Source: Azohydromonas sediminis (lineage in GTDB: Bacteria; Pseudomonadota; Gammaproteobacteria; Burkholderiales; Burkholderiaceae_C). From it: a DNA stretch of 64,000 nucleotides. Each line of letters opens with the position of its first letter. Position 1 is the stretch's first letter. The notes beneath the pieces were generated by a model. It had not been told where the DNA came from and did no database searches. It worked only from the letters and a program-made list of their open reading frames with translations. The stretch is taken from the NCBI RefSeq assembly GCF_003574675.1, contig NZ_QOAZ01000020.1, positions 1 to 64,000 of the forward strand, read 5' to 3'. The translations under genes and the position numbers were made by a program. Positions 50,901-61,237 of the stretch are shown piece after piece.

Positions 50901-52130
50901 CGCCACCGACGCGTCGGGCGACGGCAGGCCCTGCAGCTGCAGCGCGATCGGGCCACCCAGTGTCATCGCCGGCGCGCGCGCGTCGAGTGCGGCGGGCTGC
51001 ACGTCGGTCAGGCGCGTGTCGAGATCGAGCGTCGTGCCGTGCCAGCGCCCGCGGCCGCTCCAGCGTCCGGCGGCGCCCGAGGCGCCGCCGAGACGGGCGT
51101 CGAACGCCGTCAGCTCGACGGTGTCGCGCGCGTCGAGGCGCGCGCGCAGCGTGGCCTTCAGCGCGTGCAGCGGCAGCCGCTGCGCGTCCCAGCGCCCCGG
51201 CGCGGCGTTGCGGATCTCGACGTCGGCCTCGAAGGGGGCGTCGAGCGCGCGGCTGCGCACCTCGACGCGCCCCGACAGCCGCGTGCGCGGCGCGGTGCGC
51301 GCGAACACCGCGAGGTCGACGTCGTCGGCCTGCATCTGCAGCGCCGCCAGCGGCCACGGCGCGAACGGCAGCAGCGTTGCGCGCAGGTCGAGCGCCGCCG
51401 GCGGGTCGCGGTGCTCGGCGCGCGCCTCGACGTCCAGGCGCTGCAGCGGGCCGCGCACCTGCGCCTGCGCCTGCCACGCCGGCGCGGCCGAGCGTGCGTC
51501 GAGCGCGAGCTGCAGCGGCAGCTCGCCGCCGGTGGCGACCTCGCCCTGCGCGCGCAGCTGCACGCCGTCGACCGCGAACGCGAGCCGCGGCAGCCGGTGC
51601 ACCCGCCCGCCGTCGGCGCCGAGCTCGAGCGTGGCGTCGAGCGACTGCAGCGGGGGGGCGTCGTCGATCTCGACGCGCTCGACGCGCAGCTCGACGGCGC
51701 GCAGCTGCAGCGGCAGCGCGAGCGAGCGCGGCGGCGCCAGCGGCTCGGCACTGGGCGCGCCGCTGCGCCACTCGACGCGCTGCGCCTGCGGCGCGAGCAG
51801 GTCGACGCCGACCCACGCGCCGTCGTGCGGCCGCCAGCGCCACACGAGGTCGTCCCAGCGCAGCTGCTCGATCACGAGCCGCGCGCGGCCGTCGCTCCAC
51901 TGCACGCGCGCGGCCTCGAATGCCCCGCCGGCCAGCGCGCCGCGCACGCCGCTGACCTGCAGCCCCGGCACCTGCGCGAGCAGCCACGCGATGCCGGCCG
52001 AACTGCCAACCAGCCACGCCACGGCCAGCACGAGGGCCAGCGGCAGCCCGAGCGCCAGCATGAGCAGCACGCGCCACGCACGCCGGCGGCGGGGCAGCGG
52101 GGCAGCGTCGACGTGAGCGGTGGGATCCAT
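47991..52130 (-). CDS. tamB: Translocation and assembly module protein TamB
   Basis: A 1379-residue AsmA-like bridge protein anchored in the inner membrane and spanning the periplasm, which works with TamA in outer-membrane protein or lipid traffic. It has an N-terminal membrane helix (about residues 18-40), a very long beta-rich region of alternating polar and hydrophobic residues, and the conserved C-terminal DUF490 domain (GTVRAEDGTYQAYGQRLQID and PDNPQLDILAVRPN). It ends with an aromatic-Arg tail. It starts six bases after tamA. Composition is extremely rich in Ala, Arg and Leu with many reading-frame shadows on the other strand. Confidence 0.9.
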   Translation of the reverse strand: MDPTAHVDAAPLPRRRRAWRVLLMLALGLPLALVLAVAWLVGSSAGIAWLLAQVPGLQVSGVRGALAGGAFEAARVQWSDGRARLVIEQLRWDDLVWRWRPHDGAWVGVDLLAPQAQRVEWRSGAPSAEPLAPPRSLALPLQLRAVELRVERVEIDDAPPLQSLDATLELGADGGRVHRLPRLAFAVDGVQLRAQGEVATGGELPLQLALDARSAAPAWQAQAQVRGPLQRLDVEARAEHRDPPAALDLRATLLPFAPWPLAALQMQADDVDLAVFARTAPRTRLSGRVEVRSRALDAPFEADVEIRNAAPGRWDAQRLPLHALKATLRARLDARDTVELTAFDARLGGASGAAGRWSGRGRWHGTTLDLDTRLTDVQPAALDARAPAMTLGGPIALQLQGLPSPDASVARDATAPLAGQLRAQLAGRVGALPAAPPVRVDASVDARVERGAWQVELRELRAAAGEAAARVDGRASRDAAGWTLATRGELARFDPLLWWPGRDDDPLRRGPHRLDARWQADLALPPAATPAATADALAVLRGRAEVQIADSLVAGVPLSAALRWAHADGGAPQVALDADVGGNRVALRGDGAGGGPGAGTAWRAEVDAPRLATLAPLARLAPAWTDAWPRAGTLQARASADGRWPALRTDGELELRGVEAMQARVARAQARWSLALDAAARPDEALRVEIDAEGLARGEQTLDAVHARIDGSLRAHRIELDAASPLRPPAWTDAWLPPGAVAAGSTLALRGEGRWLAAVGGGGRWHARIDDLHAAPRDAAGRVIDTRWVQARALALQLDVDAAGAVREARVEPGRLQLLDAALRWRELRWSAAAPGAGATIALDAEVEPLDVAAMLARLYPDFGAVGDLRVGARVQWRRAEKVEADVVVERLGGDLALAEGGQRQPLGLTDLRLALTARDGVWEFTQALAGAQVGVLAGAQRARSAPSAPWPGADAPLDGVVELRVANVGVWAPWLPAGWRLGGELHTSATLGGRLGAPEYRGEMTGSALSVRNVLQGVDVRDGVLRLTLAGEQARIETLRLRAGDGSIEVTGGATFGEAPRAQLQLVAERFQLLGRVDRRLVVSGRADATLTRDALRLDGRFGVDRGLIDFTRADAPTLDDDVTVVRRGEAAAPAARPRAPQRRIDVRLAVDLGRELRLRGRGLDTLLRGELALTTPGGRPALTGTVRAEDGTYQAYGQRLQIDRGAIVFTGVPDNPQLDILAVRPNLDVEVGVEIGGTAQAPRVRLYSDPAMPDVDKLSWLLLGREPSGLGRADVALLQSVALALLAGEGEGPNTTLMRALGIDELSVAQTEDGTVRETVVTVGKQLSRRWYVAYERGVNAATGSWQLIYRAARRITVRAQTGADTALDVIWTWRWR

Positions 52131-52136
52131 CGGCGT

Positions 52137-53978
52137 TCAGAACACGATGCCCACGCTCAGGTGCGTGCGCCAGCGCTGCAGCTCGTCGCCGTATGCGAGG
52201 TCGAGCGCGAGCGGGCCCACCGGGCTGCGCCAGCGCAGGCCGACGCCGGCGCCGACCGCCGGCTTCAGGTCGCCCCAACGCGCGGCCGCGCGCCCCGCGT
52301 CGACGAAGACCGCGCCCCACAGCGACGGCAGGCGCGCCGACAGCGGCCGCGCGAGCTCGACGCTGCCAGTGAACAGCACGTCGCCGGAGGTCACGACGCC
52401 GTCGACGACGGGCCCGAGCGAGCGGTAGTCGTAGCCGCGCACCGAGTTCTCGCCGCCGGCACGGAACCGCAGCGTGTCGGGCACCTGCACGCCGTCGGCG
52501 CGCAGCACCTGCCCGAGCTCGACGCGCGCCTGCGCGTACCACGTGCGCGCGAGCGGCCGGTACACCGTGTAGCGGCCGTACAGTCGCGTGAACACCCCCG
52601 AACGCGCGTCGTCGCTCGTCGAGTGGCCGAGACCGCCTTGCAGCGCGAGCGACTGCCCGGTGGTCGGCAGGATGACGTCGTCGAGGTCGCGCCAGACGAC
52701 GTGGTAGTTGGCCGACACGGCGGTGGCGGCGCGGCTCGCGAGCGGCTCGACGATTCGGAGCAGCGTGTTGCGCACCGTGGCCTGCTCGACCTCGGCGAAC
52801 ACGAGCTCGTCCAGGCGCCGGGTGCCGCGGCTGCGGCCGAGCCGCGCGCGCCACGACGTCGTCACCTCGTCGTTCGCCTCCTCGCGGCTGTAGGCGCCGC
52901 CGACGAGCCGGCTCCAGAAGTCGGGGTCCGGGTCGCTGCGCAGCTCGCCGTCCCACGCCTGGCGCAGCTGGGCGACCTCGATGCGGTTGCGCGCGATCAC
53001 GTCCCAGCCGAACGGGCGGCGGTGCGTGTACTGCAGCGAGCCGCGTGGGCCGACGTTGGTGCTGTAGCCGACGCCGGCGGTCAGCTCGTGCAGCGGCTTC
53101 TCGCGCACGCGCACCGTCACCGGCGTCGCGTCGGCGTGCTCGGCGTCGAGGTCGACCGACACCGTCGCAGCGTCGAACAGGCCCGACGCCAGCAGCCGCT
53201 CCTGGTAGTCGACCAGCCGCTGCTCGGTGGCCGGCGCGCCGGCGCCGAATCCGGCCAGGTGGCGCACCGGGCGGTCGGGGTAGCGCTGCAGTCCTTCGAT
53301 GCGCAACTCGCCGGTGCGAAACAGCGGGCCGCTGTCGGCGACGACGAACAGCCGCGCGGCCTGTGCGGCGACGTCGATCTGCGCACCGGTGCCGTTCCAC
53401 TGCGCCGCGAGGTAGCCGTCGGCACGCAGGCGCTTGAGGACGTCGGCCTTCGCGCTGGCCCACTGTGGGTTGCGAAACGGCGCCCCCGGCGGCAGCGACC
53501 AGCCTTGGCGCACCGCGTCGAGCGTCGCGCGCGCGTCGTGCTCGCCGGCGGCCGCGCGCCGGTCGAGGTCGCCCTGCACGTCGACGGTCGCGGCCGCGAC
53601 ACGCACGCGCGGGCCCGGGTCGACCTCGACCGTCACTTGTGGCGTGCCGTCGTCGGCGTCGGCTTCACGGCGCACGTCGACGCGGGGCTCGAAGTAGCCC
53701 TCGGTCTGCAGCAGGCTGCGCACCTCGCCGGGCGTGGCGGCGAGCAGGCGGGCGAGCTCGTCGGCGCCGACCGGCTCGCCGGGCGCGATCAGCGGCAGCC
53801 GCGCGAGGTCGAGGTGCGTCGTGAGCAGCGCGTCGAGCGGGGCGGGCGCCTGCACCGCGAGCCGCACCTGCGCCGGTGGCGGCGGCGCGGGCAGCGGCGA
53901 GCCGCCGAGCGATGCGCAGCCGGCCCCCAGCACCGCGCACGCCAAGGCCGCCGCGACAGCGCCGCGGGCTCGCGTCAT
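52137..53978 (-). CDS. tamA: Outer-membrane assembly protein TamA
   Basis: A 613-residue Omp85-family protein that assembles outer-membrane proteins with TamB. The N-terminus is a lipoprotein-like signal (VLGAGCAS, Cys about 21), then POTRA repeats (for example RTGELRIEGLQRYPDRPVR) and a 16-strand barrel with the signature RAGGENSVRGYDYRSLGP (about residue 480). It ends in Phe (VGIVF), the usual barrel assembly signal. The ATG at 53978 overlaps the stop of the VWA gene; a longer frame upstream lies in that gene. Confidence 0.92.
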   Translation of the reverse strand: MTRARGAVAAALACAVLGAGCASLGGSPLPAPPPPAQVRLAVQAPAPLDALLTTHLDLARLPLIAPGEPVGADELARLLAATPGEVRSLLQTEGYFEPRVDVRREADADDGTPQVTVEVDPGPRVRVAAATVDVQGDLDRRAAAGEHDARATLDAVRQGWSLPPGAPFRNPQWASAKADVLKRLRADGYLAAQWNGTGAQIDVAAQAARLFVVADSGPLFRTGELRIEGLQRYPDRPVRHLAGFGAGAPATEQRLVDYQERLLASGLFDAATVSVDLDAEHADATPVTVRVREKPLHELTAGVGYSTNVGPRGSLQYTHRRPFGWDVIARNRIEVAQLRQAWDGELRSDPDPDFWSRLVGGAYSREEANDEVTTSWRARLGRSRGTRRLDELVFAEVEQATVRNTLLRIVEPLASRAATAVSANYHVVWRDLDDVILPTTGQSLALQGGLGHSTSDDARSGVFTRLYGRYTVYRPLARTWYAQARVELGQVLRADGVQVPDTLRFRAGGENSVRGYDYRSLGPVVDGVVTSGDVLFTGSVELARPLSARLPSLWGAVFVDAGRAAARWGDLKPAVGAGVGLRWRSPVGPLALDLAYGDELQRWRTHLSVGIVF

Positions 53979-55147
53979 CGGCTCAGCAGCCGCATCGCCC
54001 CTTCGAGCCCGGCCAGCGTCAGCGGGAACATGCGCTGGTTCATCAGCTGCTGGATGATCGCGATGCTCTGGCGGTATTGCCACACCCCCTGCGGCTCGGG
54101 GTTGATCCACGCGTGCTTCGGGAACGCCTGCGTCAGACGCTGCAGCCACTGCGCGCCCGGCTCCTCGTTGTTGTACTCGACGCTGCCGCCGGGCTGCAGG
54201 ATCTCATACGGGCTCATCGTCGCGTCGCCGACGAAGATCAGCCTGTAGTCCTTGTTGTAGGTGCGGATCACGTCCCAGGTCGCGAACTTCTCGGAGAAGC
54301 GTCGCCGGTTGTTCTTCCACATGAAGTCGTAGACGCAGTTGTGGAAGTAATAGAACTCGAGGTGCTTGAACTCGGACTTGGCCGCCGAGAACAGCTCCTC
54401 GACGCGGTGCACGTGCTCGTCCATCGTGCCGCCGACGTCCATCAGCAGCAGCACCTTCACCTTGTTGTGGCGCTCGGGCACCATCTTGATGTCGAGCAGG
54501 CCGGCGTTGGCTGCGGTGCTGTGGATCGTGTCGTCGAGGTCGAGTTCGAGGTCGGCGCCCTCGCGTGCGAAGCGGCGCAGCCGCCGCAGCGCGACCTTGA
54601 TGTTGCGCGTGCCGAGCTCGACGGCGTCGTCGTAGTCCTTGTACGCGCGCTGGTCCCAGACCTTGACCGCGCTGCGGTTGCGGCCCTTGTCCTGGCCGAT
54701 GCGGATGCCCTGCGGGTTGTAGCCCCAGGCGCCGAACGGGCTCGTGCCGCCGGTGCCGATCCACTTGCTGCCGCCCTCGTGGCGCTCCTTCTGCTCCTCG
54801 AAGCGCTTCTTGAGCGTTTCCATCAGCTCGTCCCAGCCCATCTTCTCGATGGCCGCCTTCTCCTCGGGCGAGAGCTCGAGCTCCAGGCGCTTGCGCAGCC
54901 ACTCGAGCGGCACGTCCTGCGTGAAGTCGGCGCGCATCTCGACGCCCCGAACGTAGGCCGAGAACGCGCGGTCGAAGCGGTCGTAGTGCGCCTCGTCCTT
55001 GACGAGCACGGTGCGCGCGAGGAAGTAGAAGTCGTCGACCGACGGCCCGATGACCTGCGCCTTCAGGGCCTCGAGCAGCGTCAGGTACTCGCGCACCGAC
55101 ACCGGCAGCTTGGCTGCGCGCAGCGCGAAGAAGAAGTCGATCAGCAT
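53975..55147 (-). CDS. CoxE-like VWA-domain protein
   Basis: A 390-residue protein with a C-terminal von Willebrand factor A domain of the CoxE type, usually partnered by a MoxR ATPase for protein or metal-centre maturation. The N-terminal VREYLTLLEALKAQV region and the HEGGSKWIGTGGTSPFG segment are family markers. The metal-binding motif reads DVGGTMDEH in place of the classical DxSxS, as in many CoxE-like proteins, with a second acidic site in FVGDATMSPYEI. It lies in the leftward series MoxR, acetyltransferase, VWA, tamA, tamB, and its stop overlaps the tamA start. Confidence 0.9.
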   Translation of the reverse strand: MLIDFFFALRAAKLPVSVREYLTLLEALKAQVIGPSVDDFYFLARTVLVKDEAHYDRFDRAFSAYVRGVEMRADFTQDVPLEWLRKRLELELSPEEKAAIEKMGWDELMETLKKRFEEQKERHEGGSKWIGTGGTSPFGAWGYNPQGIRIGQDKGRNRSAVKVWDQRAYKDYDDAVELGTRNIKVALRRLRRFAREGADLELDLDDTIHSTAANAGLLDIKMVPERHNKVKVLLLMDVGGTMDEHVHRVEELFSAAKSEFKHLEFYYFHNCVYDFMWKNNRRRFSEKFATWDVIRTYNKDYRLIFVGDATMSPYEILQPGGSVEYNNEEPGAQWLQRLTQAFPKHAWINPEPQGVWQYRQSIAIIQQLMNQRMFPLTLAGLEGAMRLLSR

Positions 55148-55193
55148 CGCGTCGTGCCCATGGGCGGCGGCCCGGCGTCCAGTGTAGGTCGCT

Positions 55194-55784
55194 TCAGCGT
55201 GGCCGCTCGAGCTGCCAGCGCAGGTGCGCACGCACCGCGGGCCACTCGGCGGCGGTGATGCTGTAGACGGCGGTGTCGCGCAGCGAGCCGTCGGGCAGGC
55301 GCTGGTGGCAGCGCAGGATGCCGTCGAGCTGCGCGCCCAGCCGCTCGATCGCGCGCCGGCTCGGCACGTTCAGGCGGTGCGTGCGGAACTCGACGGCGAT
55401 GCAGTCGAGCGCGTCGAACGCGTGCGCGAGCAGCATCAGCTTGCACTCGGTGTTGAGCGCGGTGCGCTGCACGCGCTTCGCGACCCACGTGCTGCCGATC
55501 TCGACGCGCCGGTGCAGCGCGTCGACGTGCATGTAAGCCGTCATGCCCACCGGCGTGCCGTGCGCGCCGAGCACGGCGAACGACAGCATGCTGCCGGCCG
55601 CGCGCAGCGCGAGGCGCCGCTCGACCTCGGCGGTCATGCCGTCGGGGGTGGGCACGTTCGTGTACCACAGCGTCCACAGCTCGCCGTCGCGCACCGCGTC
55701 GGCGAGCGCGCCGGCGTGCTCGCGACGCAGCGGCACGAGCGCCGCGTGGCGGCCGCGCAGCTCGACCTCGGGCGGCCAGCTCAC
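55194..55784 (-). CDS. GNAT-family N-acetyltransferase
   Basis: A 196-residue acetyltransferase of the RimJ/RimL-like class. Visible features are the N-terminal [16 protein letters not shown], the beta-strand pair [34 protein letters not shown] and the [17 protein letters not shown] helix that closes the acetyl-CoA site. Its target, often a protein N-terminus or an amino acid, is unknown. It sits between the MoxR and VWA genes with short gaps. Confidence 0.88.
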   Translation of the reverse strand: MSWPPEVELRGRHAALVPLRREHAGALADAVRDGELWTLWYTNVPTPDGMTAEVERRLALRAAGSMLSFAVLGAHGTPVGMTAYMHVDALHRRVEIGSTWVAKRVQRTALNTECKLMLLAHAFDALDCIAVEFRTHRLNVPSRRAIERLGAQLDGILRCHQRLPDGSLRDTAVYSITAAEWPAVRAHLRWQLERPR

Positions 55785-55803
55785 GCACGCGGCCCCGGCG
55801 CGT

Positions 55804-56646
<843 letters not shown>

Positions 56647-56696
56647 GATCTGTCGCAAGGCGGCGGGGGTGGCGGAGCAGTATATAGGCCGACCCC

Positions 56697-56702
56697 TATA
56701 AT
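56697..56702 (+). promoter_or_regulatory. -10 box of the cytochrome c4 gene
   Basis: TATAAT lies 35 bp before the cytochrome ATG in an otherwise GC-rich gap shared with the divergent MoxR gene. No good -35 hexamer stands out. Confidence 0.6.
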
Positions 56703-56737
56703 CGCGCCCGCCTTCCCACCCACTCGACCCGATCACG

Positions 56738-57385
56738 ATGAAGCGTGCACTCCTCCTGCTGCTGGCCCTGGCCACCACGTCATTCGCACACGCCGAGGGC
56801 GCCAAGGGCGACGCCCAGGCCGGCGCGCGCAAGGTCGCGATGTGCATCGGCTGCCACGGCATCCCGGGCTACCAGGCGAGCTTTCCGGAGATCCACAAGG
56901 TGCCGATGATCTCGGGCCAGAACGAGGGCTACCTCGTCGCGGCGCTGGTGGCGTACAAGAAGGGCGACCGCCGGCACCCGACGATGCGCGGCATCGCGAT
57001 GTCGCTGAGCGACCAGGACATCGCCGACATCTCGGCGCACTACGCGGCCCAGGGCGGCAACCCCGAGGTGCCCGACACCGCGGCGCCGGCGCCGGCGCGC
57101 GTCGCCGAACTGCTGACCAAGGGCGCCTGCGCGTCGTGCCACGGCGCCAACTTCAACAAGCCGATCGACGGCACCTACCCGAAGATCGCCGGCCAGCACG
57201 CCGACTACCTGTTCGTCGCGCTGCGCTCGTACCGCACGCAGGGCAATCCCAACATCGGCCGCGCCAACCCGATCATGGGCGGCGTCGTGCAGCAGTTCAG
57301 CAACGCCGAGCTGAAGGCGATGGCCGACTACCTGGGAACGCTGCCCGGCGACCTGCGCACCGTGCCGCAGCCACGCTTCCGCTGA
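56738..57385 (+). CDS. Dihaem cytochrome c4
   Basis: A 215-residue periplasmic dihaem cytochrome that carries electrons to terminal oxidases. The signal peptide ends in FAHAE (about residue 20). The two haem-binding motifs are CIGCH (about 36-40) and CASCH (about 131-135), each followed by its own axial-Met region. Domain size and the repeated arrangement fit cytochrome c4. It is followed by a strong terminator and is therefore monocistronic. Confidence 0.93.
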   Translation: MKRALLLLLALATTSFAHAEGAKGDAQAGARKVAMCIGCHGIPGYQASFPEIHKVPMISGQNEGYLVAALVAYKKGDRRHPTMRGIAMSLSDQDIADISAHYAAQGGNPEVPDTAAPAPARVAELLTKGACASCHGANFNKPIDGTYPKIAGQHADYLFVALRSYRTQGNPNIGRANPIMGGVVQQFSNAELKAMADYLGTLPGDLRTVPQPRFR

Positions 57386-57408
57386 GCCGGCCGCGCCTGC
57401 CCGCCACG

Positions 57409-57432
57409 AGCCGCTCGCCCGAGCGGCTTTTT
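57409..57432 (+). terminator. Rho-independent terminator after cytochrome c4
   Basis: An 8-bp stem AGCCGCTC/GAGCGGCT with a four-base loop, followed by a TTTTT run. It lies 24 bp after the cytochrome stop. Confidence 0.88.
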
Positions 57433-57513
57433 CATGCCTTTTTGCCGTGCGCAGGCGGCGGCGTTCTGCCACAGTCGCGCTCTGACGTGGGCGGGCGCCC
57501 GCGCGCGGCCGCG

Positions 57514-58731
57514 ATGCTGAAGAAGATCTCCGTCGACCAACTGCGTGTGGGCATGTTCCTGCACGACTTCGACGCCGGCTGGCTCGATCACCCGTTCTGG
57601 CGCACGCGCTTCCTGCTGCGCGACGAGGCCGACGTGGCCAAGGTGCGCGCCAGTGCCGTGCGGGCCGTGTGGATCGACGTCTCGCGCGGGCTCGACGTGG
57701 CCACACCGGCTGCCGCGCCAACTCAGCCGCCCCCGGGCGACGCGCCGCGGCCGCTGGCTGCGCGGCCGCCGACCGCGGTGCCCATCGACGAGGAACTGCA
57801 GCACGCCGCCGCCGTGTGCCGGCAGTCGTTGACCGCGGTCAAGTCGCTGTTTGGCGAACTGCGCCTTGGCCGCGCGCTCGACACCGACGCGTGCGTGGCC
57901 GTCGTCAACGACGTCGCGGCGTCGGTGTTCCGCAACCCGGCGGCGCTGGTCAGCGTCGCGCGCCTGAAGACGGCCGACGATTACACGTACATGCACTCGG
58001 TCGCCGTGTGCGCGCTGATGGTCGCGCTCGGGCGCGAGCTCGGCTTCGACGAGGCGCGCTGCCGCGCGGCCGGTCTGGCGGGCCTGATGCACGACATGGG
58101 CAAGGCGCGCATGCCGCTGGAGATCCTGAACAAGCCCGGGCGGCTGACCGACGCCGAGTACGCGGTGATGAAGACACACCCCCAGCAGGGCTGGGCGCTG
58201 CTGCGCGAAGGCGGCGTGACCGACGCGACGACGCTCGAGGTGTGTCTGCACCACCACGAGAAGATCGACGGCAGCGGCTATCCGCACGGCCTGAAGGGCG
58301 ACGAGATTTCGCTCTTTGCGCGCATGGGCGCCGTGTGCGACGTCTACGACGCGATCACGTCGAACCGGCCGTACAAGCGCGGCTGGGATCCGGCCGAGTC
58401 GCTCGCACGCATGGCGGGCTGGCACGGCCACTTCGACACGACGGTGTTCCACGCCTTCGTCAAGAGCCTGGGCATCTACCCGGTGGGCAGCCTCGTGCGG
58501 CTGAAGTCGAACCGGCTGGCCGTCGTCGTCGAGCCGAACGCGCAGCAGCCGACGGCGCCCGTGGTCAAGGCGTTCTACTCGCTGTCGCAGCAGATGCCGA
58601 TCGCGCCCGAGCGCATCGACCTCGCGCGCTCGGCGCGCGAGCGCATCGTCGGTCGCGAGTCGCCGGAGAAGTGGAACTTCCCGTTCCTCGACGCGATGTG
58701 GGCCGGCGAGGCGGCGGCGCAGGCTGCCTGA
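57514..58731 (+). CDS. HD-GYP cyclic-di-GMP phosphodiesterase
   Basis: A 405-residue cytoplasmic enzyme that likely breaks down cyclic di-GMP. The N-terminal 120 residues are a DUF3391-type domain with a Pro-rich linker. The HD-GYP domain carries [28 protein letters not shown] and the [15 protein letters not shown] segment; the catalytic HD and GYP motifs are complete. It stands alone, with its own start ATG after the terminator of cytochrome c4. Confidence 0.93.
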   Translation: MLKKISVDQLRVGMFLHDFDAGWLDHPFWRTRFLLRDEADVAKVRASAVRAVWIDVSRGLDVATPAAAPTQPPPGDAPRPLAARPPTAVPIDEELQHAAAVCRQSLTAVKSLFGELRLGRALDTDACVAVVNDVAASVFRNPAALVSVARLKTADDYTYMHSVAVCALMVALGRELGFDEARCRAAGLAGLMHDMGKARMPLEILNKPGRLTDAEYAVMKTHPQQGWALLREGGVTDATTLEVCLHHHEKIDGSGYPHGLKGDEISLFARMGAVCDVYDAITSNRPYKRGWDPAESLARMAGWHGHFDTTVFHAFVKSLGIYPVGSLVRLKSNRLAVVVEPNAQQPTAPVVKAFYSLSQQMPIAPERIDLARSARERIVGRESPEKWNFPFLDAMWAGEAAAQAA

Positions 58732-58796
58732 GCCCATCCCGCAGCGCCGTCGCTGTGACAAGATCGCGCCCGGATGGATTGCCCGAGGTGCCGACC

Positions 58797-58994
58797 GTGA
58801 CGATCGAACTGACCCTGCCGACGATGACCTGTGGCCACTGCGTGAAGACCGTTACCGAGACGGTGCACCGCGTCGACGCCGGCGCGCAGGTCACGGTCGA
58901 CCTGCCGACGCACCGGGTGCGCATCGAGTCGGCGCAGCCGCGCGAAGCCTTCGTCGCCGCGCTCGCCGACGAGGGCTACGCGCCGGCGGCCTGA
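58797..58994 (+). CDS. Small heavy-metal-associated (CopZ-like) protein
   Basis: A 65-residue ferredoxin-like HMA domain protein, a soluble copper or other metal chaperone. The metal-binding motif is MTCGHC (about residues 9-14), and the rest follows the beta-alpha-beta pattern with a final GYAPAA. It starts with GTG at 58797; another GTG nine bases upstream is possible. No metal-exporting ATPase is nearby. Confidence 0.85.
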   Translation: MTIELTLPTMTCGHCVKTVTETVHRVDAGAQVTVDLPTHRVRIESAQPREAFVAALADEGYAPAA

Positions 58995-59022
58995 ACCGCT
59001 GCGGCGGCGCCGGGCGCGCCGT

Positions 59023-60720
59023 TCAGACGAAGTACGCCTTGCGCACGTACTGGTCGACCATGCGCTCGGTGTTGAAGAACGACGCGTTGAGCGCGATCGC
59101 GTGCTTCATCACGTCGACGTAGCGCTCGCGCTCGCCGTAGTACAGCGGCAGGATCGTGCCCTCGAGCTTGTTGTACAGCGCCTGCGCGTCGGCGGCGCGG
59201 TCCTCGCCGGCGGCGCTCGCGTGGCCGTTGGCAATCGCCCAGCCGGTGACGCCCTCGATGCAGCCCTCGATCCACCAGCCGTCGAGCACCGACAGCTGCG
59301 GCACGCCGTTGACGGCGGCCTTCATGCCGCTGGTGCCCGAGGCCTCCAGCGGCGGCAGCGGCGTGTTCAGCCACAGGTCGACGCCGGCGACCATGCGGCG
59401 CGCCAGCGCCATGTCGTAGTCCTCGAGGTAGACGACGTCGAGCTTGCCGCGCAGCGCGGCGATGTGCTCGAACACCTTGCGGATCAGCTCCTTGCCGCCG
59501 CCGTCGCGCGGGTGCGCCTTGCCCGCGTAGACGATCTGGATCGGCCCGGCGGCGCGGTGCAGCGCGACCAGCCGCGCGAGGTCGTGGAACAGCAGGTCGG
59601 GGCGCTTGTACGGTGTCGCGCGCCGCGCGAAGCCGATCGTGAACACGTTGGCGAACAGCGCCGCGCCCGCGCGCGCGTTGACGAGGTGGATCAGCTCCTC
59701 CTTGGCCGCCTGGTGCGCCGCCCACAGTTCCTGGCGCGGGATGCCCAGCGCGTAGCGCAGGCTCGCGTTGTCCTGCCGCCAGGCGGTGATGTGGCGGTCG
59801 AACAGCGAGCGCAGCGGCGCCGAGGCCCAGAAGCCCGCGTGCACGCCGTTGGTGATCGAGTCGACCTTGTACTGCGCGAACATCTGCTGCGAGACCTCGC
59901 CGTGCTTCTTGGCCACGCCGTTGACGTAGTGGCTGTTGTCGAGCGCGAGGTAGGTCATGTTCAGCCGGCCGTCGAAGCAGAACTCGCCCACGCACGCGTT
60001 GAACGCGTCGCCGTAGCAGGTGATCTGCTCGGCCACCAGCCGCAGCGGGAACTGGTCGTGACCGGCCGGCACCGGCGTGTGCGTCGTGAACACGCACAGC
60101 GGCTTGACGGCCTGCGCGACCTCGCGCGTGACCTGGGTCAGGCCACGGCGCTTCATCTCCTCGTAACCGAGCTCGACGACCAGCAGCGCGGCGTGGCCCT
60201 CGTTCATGTGGAAGCGGCGCAGCGCCGTGTAGCCGAGCGCGCGCAGCAACCGCACGCCGCCGATGCCCAGCACCATCTCCTGGCGCAGCCGGTAGCGCTC
60301 GTCGCCGCCGTAGAGGTGGTCGGTGATGTGGCGGTCGTCGTCGGCGTTGTCGGGCAGGTCGGTGTCGAGCAGGAAGACCGGCACGACGTGGCCGCCGACG
60401 CCGCTCACGTCGTGGCGCCAAGCGCGGATCACGACGTCGCGGTGCGCGATGTTGACCGTCACGCGCACCGGCGTTTCGGCCAGCGTGGCCTCGGGGCTCC
60501 AGGTCCACGGTTCCTCGGTCTGGTGCCCCTCGGCATCGAGGCGCTGGCGGAAGTAGCCCTTGCGGTGCACGAGCGACACCGCGACCATCGGCACCCCGCC
60601 GTCGGCGGCCGAGCGGATCGTGTCGCCGGCCAGCACGCCGAGGCCGCCGCTGTAGGTCGGCAGCGCGTCGGCGAGCGCGATCTCCATCGAGAAGTAGGCG
60701 ATCTTGGTGTTCGCAGGCAT
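59023..60720 (-). CDS. glgP: Alpha-glucan phosphorylase, short GT35 form
   Basis: A 565-residue phosphorylase that releases glucose 1-phosphate from alpha-glucans such as glycogen. It starts with [28 protein letters not shown], typical of the short bacterial form. The PLP-binding lysine is in [25 protein letters not shown] near residue 470, and the [23 protein letters not shown] and [10 protein letters not shown] segments are present. Other glycogen genes are not in the window. Confidence 0.93.
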   Translation of the reverse strand: MPANTKIAYFSMEIALADALPTYSGGLGVLAGDTIRSAADGGVPMVAVSLVHRKGYFRQRLDAEGHQTEEPWTWSPEATLAETPVRVTVNIAHRDVVIRAWRHDVSGVGGHVVPVFLLDTDLPDNADDDRHITDHLYGGDERYRLRQEMVLGIGGVRLLRALGYTALRRFHMNEGHAALLVVELGYEEMKRRGLTQVTREVAQAVKPLCVFTTHTPVPAGHDQFPLRLVAEQITCYGDAFNACVGEFCFDGRLNMTYLALDNSHYVNGVAKKHGEVSQQMFAQYKVDSITNGVHAGFWASAPLRSLFDRHITAWRQDNASLRYALGIPRQELWAAHQAAKEELIHLVNARAGAALFANVFTIGFARRATPYKRPDLLFHDLARLVALHRAAGPIQIVYAGKAHPRDGGGKELIRKVFEHIAALRGKLDVVYLEDYDMALARRMVAGVDLWLNTPLPPLEASGTSGMKAAVNGVPQLSVLDGWWIEGCIEGVTGWAIANGHASAAGEDRAADAQALYNKLEGTILPLYYGERERYVDVMKHAIALNASFFNTERMVDQYVRKAYFV

Positions 60721-60785
60721 GGTTCACGGGGCAGCCAACGGCACCGACTCTACCCGCCGCGCGCCGGCGCGGTGTGACAGCACCG

Positions 60786-61217
60786 TCAGCGCGTCGCGCG
60801 CCGGCGCACGCAGTCGAGGTAGGCGTGGCCGTCGGGCGGCAGCCCGCTGCGCTGCGACGCCCAGATCATCTCGCCGAGGCACTCCATGATCTGGTGGTGC
60901 GCCTCGTGCGCCGAGCCCAGCCGTGCGGCGAGCAGCCCAAACGCCTGGCGGATGCCGGTGGGCTGGTCGATCGAGACCTGCTCGCTGATCGACAGGTGCA
61001 TGCTCAGGTGCAGGAACGGGTTGGTGCGCCCGTCCTCGACGCTGTAGACGGCGGCCAGCGCGGCGTCGACATCGGCCAGGTCGGCGTCGTACTCGGGGTG
61101 TTCGGCGATCCACGACGCGGCCAGCGCCTCGATCGGCGTCAGCGGCTCGCCGGCGCGCTGCTTGCGGTGCACGTCGCAGAAGAAGCGGCGCACGTCGTGC
61201 TGCGAGGGCTGGAACAT
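60786..61217 (-). CDS. DUF1841 family protein
   Basis: A 143-residue member of DUF1841, a family confined mainly to beta- and gammaproteobacteria and of unknown function. The family pattern is visible: an N-terminal [17 protein letters not shown], the [13 protein letters not shown] segment, and [25 protein letters not shown], then [18 protein letters not shown]. The first ATG lies at 61217; the upstream frame overlaps another gene and is not used. Confidence 0.92.
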   Translation of the reverse strand: MFQPSQHDVRRFFCDVHRKQRAGEPLTPIEALAASWIAEHPEYDADLADVDAALAAVYSVEDGRTNPFLHLSMHLSISEQVSIDQPTGIRQAFGLLAARLGSAHEAHHQIMECLGEMIWASQRSGLPPDGHAYLDCVRRRATR

Positions 61218-61237
61218 CGCTCGTCGGGTCGAGGGCG

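Noticed and set aside
47970..54248. A 2092-codon plus-strand open frame
   Set aside because: It is the antisense shadow of tamB and tamA, of low complexity (Arg, Ala, Gln, Val) and without domains.
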